Positions 1 through 5,290 of a stretch of DNA of 5,290 nt are shown in pieces. Positions within the stretch are counted from its first letter, which is position 1. The number at the start of each line of letters is the position of its first letter. The position numbers and the translations under genes were made by a program. The notes beneath the pieces are model-generated. The model made no database searches and was not told where the DNA came from. It saw only the letters and a list, made by a program, of their open reading frames with translations. The stretch lies in the NCBI GenBank assembly GCA_007116095.1, contig SKJD01000420.1, positions 1 through 5,290 of the forward strand. Direction: 5' to 3'. The stretch is from Candidatus Hydrogenedentota bacterium (GTDB lineage Bacteria; Hydrogenedentota; Hydrogenedentia; Hydrogenedentales; SCBR16-9).

Positions 1-99
1 CTCCCCATAACAAATCAGCTTGACCGGTAATGCCTGGACGGCCCCTCAAAACAACAAAGGAGACCCGAGAACATTCAGAAAATGAATGGCGGATCAAAA

Positions 100-130
100 T
101 TGGACTTTCACGTCGGCATTGGCGTATATA
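100..130 (+). promoter_or_regulatory. Possible sigma70-type promoter for the Eis-like gene
   Basis: A TTGGAC element at 100-105 lies upstream of an AT-rich run with TATATA at 125-130, which continues as TAAGAT to 136. The 19-base spacing is longer than the 17 preferred by the vegetative sigma factor, so the match is only fair. The position fits, since the downstream gene starts at 223 and nothing upstream on this strand looks like an operon partner. This would give a leader of roughly 85 bases that includes the hairpins at 165-206. It is an inference from base composition and position only. Confidence 0.3.
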
Positions 131-164
131 TAAGATCAACTGTGGCCATGAAAACCGGCGTACG

Positions 165-206
165 GTTTCGTGGTAAACCTTGTTTAACCAAACGGGAGTG
201 ACTCCC
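165..206 (+). promoter_or_regulatory. Two adjacent hairpins in the leader of the Eis-like gene
   Basis: The first hairpin pairs 165-168 with 190-193 and 172-178 with 182-189. It has 11 base pairs, a three-base loop (179-181), a three-base bulge (169-171) and one bulged A (187). The second pairs GGGAG (194-198) with CTCCC (202-206) around a three-base loop, and as DNA it is the near-perfect palindrome GGGAGTGACTCCC. They abut each other and end one base before the ribosome binding site. They could be an RNA control element, or the palindrome could be a repressor operator. The pairing is seen directly; any function is inference. Confidence 0.4.
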
Positions 207-207
207 A

Positions 208-214
208 AAGGGGG
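208..214 (+). promoter_or_regulatory. Strong ribosome binding site of the Eis-like gene
   Basis: AAGGGGG ends eight bases before the ATG at 223. It is the most purine-rich ribosome binding site in the window and fixes the start of this gene. CTCCC at 202-206 could also fold back on GGGGG at 210-214 over a three-base AAA loop, using one G-T pair. That would hide this site. Confidence 0.65.
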
Positions 215-222
215 ATTGTACG

Positions 223-1416
223 ATGGAAATTCCACAGTACGAAAACAACATCACGGTTCGGGAACCGCAAGACAGCGAATTACAGGCCCTGGCGCGTATC
301 GGCACCAGGGCCTTTAATGTTAATGCGCTGGATTGGTACCCGGACAAGCGCACGTTGGCCGCTTTCGATTCCGAGGGCAATCCGGTAGCTGTTCTGGTCT
401 CCACCCCCGAAGACATGTGGTGGGGCGACGACAAGGTGCCGGGCGCTGCGCTGAGTGGTGTTGCTACCGACCCGGGCGCCCAGAATCAGGGCTTTGCCGG
501 TGGCTTGCTGGTCAAGAGTGTTCAACGCCTGCGCGAGCAGGGAGCCGCAGTGTCTCCGATCTGGCCGTTTTCCTTTGACTACTACCGAAAATACGGCTGG
601 GAATTGGCGGCGCGTGATTTGCGCCTGCGCGCCTGGCCCAGCCTGCTGCACAAACTCCCCACCGTGGACGGGATCGTCCGTCCGGCCAAGGCGGTTGATG
701 TCACCAGTCTCAAGGCCATTTACCGCGCCAGTGCGCGCAAGACCAATGGACAGTCGGTCCGGGATATGGCCTGGTGGGAACAGCACTGGAAGGAAGAGGT
801 GCTGCAACGGACGCTGGTCCTGGAGGAAAAGGACGGGACCTTGTCCGGCTACCTGCGCTACAAGACCCAGCCCCGACAGCAGGCCGATGGGGTTGATGTC
901 GAGGTCGAAGAACTCCAAGCGCCCTGCCATTTCACCCAGGCGGCGTTGGCCCATGCCCTGCCGGACTTTGCCCACAAGGCGGACCAATGCTATTTTACTC
1001 TGCCCCAGAACAGCCTGCTCCCCGAGCTGTTCCCGGAACGCGTGCCCATAGAAGCGCAGACCCGGCTGCAACTGCGGGTGCTTGATGTCGCCAAGGCCGT
1101 AAGCGCCCTGAGTCCGGCTTCTGGCATCAAGGGCAGCCTGGCATTCGACATCAGCGACTGGGTCGTGTCACGTGACAAGTTGCTGCACTATGTGTTTGAT
1201 GTTGAGGCCGGCGAAATTCAGGTGCGCACCGAACATGACCCCAATGCCCTGGTCTGCAACATCAATACCTTCACCCGACTTTTCTCCGGAGCCCTCAACA
1301 CGGCGCAGGCGCGTACGCTCGGCTTGCTCACCCGGGGAACCCCGGAAATGGATGCCCTGTGTGACCGGCTGTTCCAGGGGCGGCCCCCCTTCCGCTCTCC
1401 CATAGAGCTGGGGTAA
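223..1416 (+). CDS. Eis-like GNAT family N-acetyltransferase with C-terminal SCP2-type domain
   Basis: This 397-residue protein has the length and three-part layout of the Eis (enhanced intracellular survival) acetyltransferase family. The N-terminal GNAT domain covers about residues 10-135. Its acetyl-CoA loop is at 79-92, with the pyrophosphate-binding Q-x-x-G-x-A pattern seen as Q87, G90 and A92. It is followed by FDYYRKYGWE at 118-127, the family's conserved Tyr/Phe-Gly segment; Y121 probably matches the catalytic tyrosine of mycobacterial Eis. A second GNAT-like domain covers about 150-280. From LRVLDVAKAV (284-293) to the C-terminus it resembles the SCP2-like domain, whose terminal carboxylate helps catalysis in Eis. 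Known members acetylate amines, including aminoglycosides and protein lysines; the substrate here cannot be read from sequence. There is no signal peptide, so it is cytoplasmic. The ATG at 223 is supported by AAGGGGG eight bases upstream. It converges on murG and is not part of that operon. The family call is firm; an antibiotic-resistance role is not shown. Confidence 0.85.
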   Translation: MEIPQYENNITVREPQDSELQALARIGTRAFNVNALDWYPDKRTLAAFDSEGNPVAVLVSTPEDMWWGDDKVPGAALSGVATDPGAQNQGFAGGLLVKSVQRLREQGAAVSPIWPFSFDYYRKYGWELAARDLRLRAWPSLLHKLPTVDGIVRPAKAVDVTSLKAIYRASARKTNGQSVRDMAWWEQHWKEEVLQRTLVLEEKDGTLSGYLRYKTQPRQQADGVDVEVEELQAPCHFTQAALAHALPDFAHKADQCYFTLPQNSLLPELFPERVPIEAQTRLQLRVLDVAKAVSALSPASGIKGSLAFDISDWVVSRDKLLHYVFDVEAGEIQVRTEHDPNALVCNINTFTRLFSGALNTAQARTLGLLTRGTPEMDALCDRLFQGRPPFRSPIELG

Positions 1417-1428
1417 TCAAGATTTTTT
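1398..1428 (+). terminator. Weak terminator-like hairpin and T-run at the end of the Eis-like gene
   Basis: TCCCA (1398-1402) can pair with TGGGG (1409-1413) over a six-base loop inside the last codons, and a run of six T lies at 1423-1428. The T-run starts nine bases after the stem, too far for a standard intrinsic terminator. No hairpin with a T-run is visible for murG transcripts arriving from the other side. Treat this as a candidate only. Confidence 0.22.
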
Positions 1429-1440
1429 AGGTGTGCATGA

Positions 1441-2562
1441 TCAGTCGGCGCCATCCACGCTGTGGGCGTCGGTGTTGAAGACCAGGAGCATGAGTTCTTC
1501 AACGATGGCCTCCGCAGCCAATGGATTGGCCAAGTCCCGGGCGGCGCTGCCCATGGCGTCGCGTCGCTCGGGATTATCAATCAGTTCGAGAATGCGTTCA
1601 CGCAGGACCGTCGCCGACATCTCCGACTCCAGCAGACAATGCGCCGCACCGGCCGTTTCAAAAGCACGTGCGTTTTGTTCCTGGTGGTTGTCGGTGGCGT
1701 AGGGGTAGGGAATCAGGATGGATGGCTTGCCCATGGCGGCGATTTCCGCGGTGCTCGACGCCCCGGCGCGGCTGATGATGATGTCCGCCGCCGCGAAGGC
1801 TTGGGGCATGTCGTCGATATAGGCGAAGGGCAGGACCGGCACATCCAACGTTTCCGCTGTGTTTCGGGCCATGTCCAGGTCCTCTTTGCCAGTCATCCAG
1901 ATCACCTGTAACCGTGATGCCGATAGCCCCTGCAAAGCATCGGCCACCGCCAGATTGATCGCATGCGCGCCCTGACTCCCCCCGCTTACCAGCAGCGTCG
2001 GCAAATCCGGGTCCAGGCCCAGACCTTCACGGGCTGCCTGCTGTTCCGGGGGATGCACAAACCCCGCACGCACCGGATTGCCCACCACCCGGGACGCGGC
2101 CTCGGGCGGATTGCCCGCCGTATCGGCATAACTTAAAAAAATCCGCTTCGCCCGGGGAGCCACCATGCGGTTGGCCATGCCCAGGGTCTTGTTCTGCTCA
2201 TGCAACACGGTGGGAATGCCCATGCGTTGCGCCGTCCACATCAAGGGCAGGGAGACGTAGCCGCCCACGCCCACGACCAGTTGTGGCTGGAATGCCCGCA
2301 GATACAGGGAGGCGCGCAGAAACGAATAGAGCAGCTTGATACCCACCCATAGTCGGCGTATCGACTGACTCCGAGGCCAGCCGGAAACAGGCAAGCTCCG
2401 GAAAGGTATGCCATTACGCGCACAAACCTTTTCTTCCAGCTTGTCTTTGCAACCAACCCACTGTAGCAACAATTGCGGGTCACGGCGCCGCAGTTCTTCA
2501 ATTATCGCCAGGGCTGGCGATATATGCCCGCCGGTTCCCCCGCCGGTGATCATGATACGCAT
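1441..2562 (-). CDS. murG: UDP-N-acetylglucosamine--MurNAc-(pentapeptide) pyrophosphoryl-undecaprenol GlcNAc transferase (MurG)
   Basis: MurG moves GlcNAc from UDP-GlcNAc onto lipid I to make lipid II, at the cytoplasmic face of the membrane. It is a GT-B glycosyltransferase of family GT28. The 373 residues match the usual length of about 355-370. Visible hallmarks are the first glycine loop TGGGTGGH (6-13), the second glycine-rich loop GVGGYVSLP (98-106), HEQN (121-124), GGSQG (194-198), SRAGASSTAE (264-273; E273 matches the glutamate that holds the uridine ribose) and the donor-site segment TDNHQEQNA (290-298). The start MRIMITGGGTGGH looks like the common family start, so the ATG at 2562 is preferred over Met4. 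The ribosome binding site before it is weak. A 78-base spacer separates it from ftsW. Two oddities stand out. The usual Pro-Gly after HEQN is replaced (HEQNKTLGMANR), and the gene is followed by a convergent gene instead of murC. The C-terminal tail after about residue 362 has no recognised motif. Confidence 0.95.
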   Translation of the reverse strand: MRIMITGGGTGGHISPALAIIEELRRRDPQLLLQWVGCKDKLEEKVCARNGIPFRSLPVSGWPRSQSIRRLWVGIKLLYSFLRASLYLRAFQPQLVVGVGGYVSLPLMWTAQRMGIPTVLHEQNKTLGMANRMVAPRAKRIFLSYADTAGNPPEAASRVVGNPVRAGFVHPPEQQAAREGLGLDPDLPTLLVSGGSQGAHAINLAVADALQGLSASRLQVIWMTGKEDLDMARNTAETLDVPVLPFAYIDDMPQAFAAADIIISRAGASSTAEIAAMGKPSILIPYPYATDNHQEQNARAFETAGAAHCLLESEMSATVLRERILELIDNPERRDAMGSAARDLANPLAAEAIVEELMLLVFNTDAHSVDGAD

Positions 2563-2640
2563 ACGCTAAACTCGTTTCTCATTCCCCAGGTCGGGGTTTT
2601 GCTCATCGGTATTCGCACCCGTAGTTTTGAATTATCTGCT

Positions 2641-3765
2641 TCAGGCCAGGGCGGGGCCATGCCGTCGATTCCGGAGGGCGGCGCGGGGTTCCAGGGCCTG
2701 CGCACCAATGTTGACAAGGACCCCGGACATGGCCATAAACACCACCAGGGCGGTCCCACCGTAGCTGATAAATGGCAATGGCAGTCCTTTGGTGGGCAGC
2801 AAGCCAATGGTCACGGCGATGATGAAGAGGGCCTGCGAGCCTATGGCGCTCACAATGCCGACTGCCAGCATGCTGCCAAAGAAATCCTGCGCATGGGCCG
2901 CCACACGCAGTCCGTTGAACACCAACAGGGCAAAGAGTCCCAGGACCAGCAAGGTCCCTACCAGGCCGAATTCTTCTCCGATAACCGCGTATATAAAGTC
3001 CGTATGGGCGGCGGGCAAGTAACCCAGCTTTTGCTCACCGGCTCCGGCGCCCCGTCCCATCCAGGAGCCCTGGGCAAATGCGGAAAGCGACTGTATCAGG
3101 TGCCAGCCGGAGCTGTCTCGATAGGCCCAGGGATCGACGAAAGCGATGATACGCTGCATGCGGTGCGGAAACATAAGAATGAGCATGACACCCGCACCAA
3201 GCATGGGAACCATAAAAAGTCCAACCCACAACCACCGTGCCCCGGATACGACCACCATCACCAACGCCGTCCCCATCATCAACACCGGTATCCCGATGTC
3301 GCGTTGTAAGACGACCAGCCCGGCAAACAAAGCGGCAATACACATCGGCGGCAGAAAGCCCCGGAAAAACTCGGGGGTATGTTCGCGGTTATTGCTGATT
3401 TTCACCGCCAGCAGGAGAATCAAACCAAACTTGGCCAACTCCGAGGGCTGGAACTGAAACCCGAAAATATAGAGCCAACGTTGCGCCCCGTCCACCGTGC
3501 GCCCAAAACCCGGTAACAGCACCAGCACCAACATCAGCAGCGACAAGAACACAATCAAGCGGAATATGCCCTTGTCCTTGAGCCGGTGGTAATCGAAACG
3601 AATGGCAATCCCCATCGCTATCAGTCCCATAAGCACAAAAATCAATTGCCGGTAAAGCTGCCCGACCGAGTCACTGAGGGCTGCGCTGGAACTGTAGACC
3701 ATCAGCACGCCGGTCGCCACCAGGGCCAAAACGGTTGTGATGATTATAATGGTTTCTCTTCTCAT
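2641..3765 (-). CDS. ftsW: Septal peptidoglycan polymerase FtsW (SEDS family)
   Basis: FtsW is the lipid II glycosyltransferase of the divisome. It works in the inner membrane with the transpeptidase FtsI/PBP3. The protein is nearly all hydrophobic helices, about ten by eye. It carries the SEDS signatures GAQRW (93-97), QPSELAKFG (106-114), the loop and helix KLGYLPAAHTDFIYAVIGEE (246-265, with the conserved Asp256) and PLPFISYGG (329-337). Numbering is for the 374-residue form starting at 3765. That ATG overlaps the murD stop as ATGA and has GAGGA (plus-strand 3775-3779) nine bases upstream. An in-frame ATG at 3774 would add three residues, but GAGGA would then touch the start codon. FtsW rather than RodA is chosen because the gene sits between murD and murG; the proteins are hard to tell apart on motifs alone. 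The usual PDLG-type segment reads RDIG (155-158), a departure from the family norm. The C-terminal end is short and basic. Confidence 0.93.
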   Translation of the reverse strand: MRRETIIIITTVLALVATGVLMVYSSSAALSDSVGQLYRQLIFVLMGLIAMGIAIRFDYHRLKDKGIFRLIVFLSLLMLVLVLLPGFGRTVDGAQRWLYIFGFQFQPSELAKFGLILLLAVKISNNREHTPEFFRGFLPPMCIAALFAGLVVLQRDIGIPVLMMGTALVMVVVSGARWLWVGLFMVPMLGAGVMLILMFPHRMQRIIAFVDPWAYRDSSGWHLIQSLSAFAQGSWMGRGAGAGEQKLGYLPAAHTDFIYAVIGEEFGLVGTLLVLGLFALLVFNGLRVAAHAQDFFGSMLAVGIVSAIGSQALFIIAVTIGLLPTKGLPLPFISYGGTALVVFMAMSGVLVNIGAQALEPRAALRNRRHGPALA

Positions 3766-5168
3766 GCCTTGCATTCCTCTTTACCCGCGTTTTCCACGGT
3801 CCGGGCCAAATCGCGCACACGGGCCTTGAAGTCCTCCCCTCGGGCTTCGAAATTCAGGTACATGTCAAAACTTGCACAGCCGGGTGACAGGAGCACCACC
3901 GCAGGCTGCTGCTTATCCTTGGTGACGGCAAAAGCATAGGCCTTTTCGATAGCCTCCTGCATGGAGCCGGCCCGCTCACAAGATATCAACTTCCCGAAAG
4001 TCGCTTCCAGCTTCGGCGCATCGGTCCCCAAGGTCACCAGGTGCGCCACTTTCGCTTGCACCAGGGAGGTCAACACCCCATAATCACTGCCTTTGCCTTC
4101 CCCCCCGGCGATGAGTGTTACAGGCGTTTCAAAACTCTCCAGCGCCACCCGCAAGCTGTCGATATTGGTTGATTTCGAGTCGTTGTAAAAGGTTACGCTA
4201 TTGATTGTAACAACAGGCTCGATCCGGTGTTCCACCGCGCCAAAATTACGTAAACCCGCCAGCGCCTTCTCCCAATCCAGGCCGCTGGCCCGGACCAGGC
4301 AGAGGGCCGCCAGGGCATTGGCCAGGTTATGGCGTCCGGGCAGGGGTACATCACCCACATGAGCCATGATGCGCGTTGATTCATCCAGAATTTCGTCGCC
4401 ACGCAGCCACAGCCCCCCTGCCGCCGGCTGTGCCAGGCTGAAGTACCCGACCTGCGCCCGGGTAGCGGAAGCCATATCGCGCACCACGGGATCATCCAGG
4501 TTGAGGACGGCATAATCTTCAGGACGCTGCTCCAGGAACAGGCGTTTTTTAACGGCGGCGTAACCAGCGAAATCACCATGACGTCCCAGATGATCCGGGG
4601 TCAGGTTTAACACAGCGGCATAGTGGGGGTGGAATTCCTGCGTCGTTTCAAGCTGGTAGCTGCTGACTTCCAGCACGACATAAGGCGGTGGGGCCTCGCT
4701 CAGCACAACTTCCGAAAAAGGCGTCTCATTGTTACCGGCCAACGCCACGTCGTTTCCCGTCGTCTGAATCATGTGGTGTAGCAGGCGGGTGGTGGTCGTT
4801 TTTCCGTTGGTGCCGGTAATGGCGAAAATTGTGCCGGTATACAAACGCGACGCCAACTCCAACTCACCAATAATCGGTGTCCCGGCATCCCGCGGCGCCT
4901 CCAGGATGGGCAAACCCGCAGGCACCCCGGGGCTCAGGACCAGCATTTGCGCCTCGCGTAACGCAGCTTTGCCGTGCCCCCCAAGTTCATACGAAATGCC
5001 TAGGGCTTCCAACTGGGAGGCATAGGGTTCCAGGGCGGCTCCCTGCCCTGCATCCGACACAAACGGATGCGCTCCCCGGACTTTTAGCAGACGCGCTGCG
5101 GCCACCGAGGATCGGCCCAGTCCCAGCAGGGTTACGCTTTTATCCTGTAAGAATTCGTGAAACAACAT
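3762..5168 (-). CDS. murD: UDP-N-acetylmuramoyl-L-alanine--D-glutamate ligase (MurD)
   Basis: MurD is the ATP-dependent cytoplasmic ligase that adds D-glutamate to UDP-MurNAc-L-alanine, the second amino acid of the stem peptide. The 468 residues fit the family, which is about 440-470. Domain 1 is a Rossmann-like UDP-binding fold beginning with VTLLGLGRSS (12-21). The central ATPase domain has the P-loop GTNGKTTTT (119-127), EVSSYQLE (167-174), NLTPDHLGRHG (188-198) and AVKKRLF (205-211), where K207 or K208 is probably the carbamylated lysine that binds magnesium. HNLANALAA (280-288) and EHRIE (313-317) lead into domain 3. That domain has the hinge motif YNDSKSTN (328-335), GGEGKGSDY (355-363) and LLSPGCASFDMYLNFEARG (426-444), the D-Glu-binding end typical of MurD rather than MurC, MurE or MurF. 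The start at 5168 gives a complete domain 1, although its ribosome binding site is poor. It lies 34 bases after mraY, and its stop overlaps the ftsW start, implying translational coupling. Confidence 0.96.
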   Translation of the reverse strand: MLFHEFLQDKSVTLLGLGRSSVAAARLLKVRGAHPFVSDAGQGAALEPYASQLEALGISYELGGHGKAALREAQMLVLSPGVPAGLPILEAPRDAGTPIIGELELASRLYTGTIFAITGTNGKTTTTRLLHHMIQTTGNDVALAGNNETPFSEVVLSEAPPPYVVLEVSSYQLETTQEFHPHYAAVLNLTPDHLGRHGDFAGYAAVKKRLFLEQRPEDYAVLNLDDPVVRDMASATRAQVGYFSLAQPAAGGLWLRGDEILDESTRIMAHVGDVPLPGRHNLANALAALCLVRASGLDWEKALAGLRNFGAVEHRIEPVVTINSVTFYNDSKSTNIDSLRVALESFETPVTLIAGGEGKGSDYGVLTSLVQAKVAHLVTLGTDAPKLEATFGKLISCERAGSMQEAIEKAYAFAVTKDKQQPAVVLLSPGCASFDMYLNFEARGEDFKARVRDLARTVENAGKEECKA

Positions 5169-5202
5169 ACTCGTATCTGACTTTCGCTATCGCCTGACCG
5201 GG

Positions 5203-5290
5203 TTAGCGGAATTTCAACGTACTCAGGCTCAGGAGGGCGAAGAGGAACGCTACAATCCAGAAACGCATTGTTACCTTGGTCTCCGCCCAG
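5203..5290 (-). CDS. mraY: Phospho-N-acetylmuramoyl-pentapeptide-transferase (MraY), C-terminal fragment
   Basis: Only the last 28 codons and the TAA stop (5203-5205) are inside the window; the rest lies beyond the right edge. The reading starts at 5289 and gives WAETKVTMRFWIVAFLFALL followed by SLSTLKFR. This matches the last membrane helix and terminal Leu-Lys-basic tail of MraY; the E. coli protein ends in a very similar W-x-E...RFW...LATLKVR pattern. MraY moves phospho-MurNAc-pentapeptide onto undecaprenyl phosphate in the inner membrane to make lipid I, the substrate of MurG downstream. Its place just before murD is the standard dcw order, which supports the call despite the short fragment. 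It is cut by the window edge, not broken. Confidence 0.88.
   Translation of the reverse strand, partial: WAETKVTMRFWIVAFLFALLSLSTLKFR

Noticed and set aside
1..30. Nine codons open from the left edge ending in TAA, possibly the tail of an upstream gene
   Set aside because: Too short to recognise, and the other frames are about as open.
30..176. A 48-codon basic frame on the plus strand, whose ATG overlaps a TAA as TAATG
   Set aside because: Its third codon positions lack the GC bias of the real genes, no ribosome binding site precedes it, and it runs through the promoter-like region and the leader hairpin.
280..1071. A 263-codon open frame on the minus strand opposite the Eis-like gene
   Set aside because: The plus-strand frame has clear GNAT motifs and a strong ribosome binding site, while this one has no recognisable motif.
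2584..2600. CCCC-AGGTC-GGGG followed by TTTT on the plus strand, terminator-like
   Set aside because: The stem is only four pairs, and the T-run is on the strand that carries no gene here; for the ftsW-murG transcript there is no T-run.
2631..2636. GATAAT on the minus strand as a -10 box for a separate murG promoter
   Set aside because: There is no acceptable -35 element at the right distance, and murG is explained by transcription from upstream.
2473..3309. A 278-codon open frame on the plus strand opposite murG and ftsW
   Set aside because: It lies antisense to two firmly identified genes, and its product is rich in His, Gln and Gly, with no recognisable domain. It is what a GC-rich membrane-protein gene gives on the other strand.

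Overview
This window carries the end of a division and cell-wall (dcw) cluster on the minus strand and one unrelated gene on the plus strand. The minus-strand genes read from right to left: the last 28 codons of mraY, then murD, ftsW and murG. They use the classic dcw order, with short gaps and one stop/start overlap, so they are probably one operon. MraY makes lipid I, MurD adds D-glutamate to UDP-MurNAc-L-Ala, MurG makes lipid II from lipid I, and FtsW polymerises lipid II at the septum. The four products therefore span cytoplasmic precursor, lipid carrier and septal glycan strand.

murG is followed by neither murC, murB, ddl nor ftsQ. It converges, across only 24 bases, on a plus-strand gene (223-1416) for an Eis-like GNAT N-acetyltransferase with a C-terminal SCP2-type domain. 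That gene has a strong ribosome binding site. Its leader holds two adjacent hairpins and a possible alternative pairing that would cover the ribosome binding site. The first 222 bases hold no gene I can support; they contain an AT-rich promoter-like stretch and this leader.

The organism is a bacterium with moderately high GC content (judged by eye, not counted) and a normal peptidoglycan pathway. Several motif variants in MurG and FtsW look unlike the standard Enterobacteria/Pseudomonas forms. The impression is of a less-studied Gram-negative lineage, possibly near the PVC or Hydrogenedentota group, but this is a weak guess without a search.

I see no mobile element, CRISPR array, tRNA, rRNA or clear novel system. 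The most unusual points are the break of the dcw cluster after murG and the structured leader of the acetyltransferase gene.
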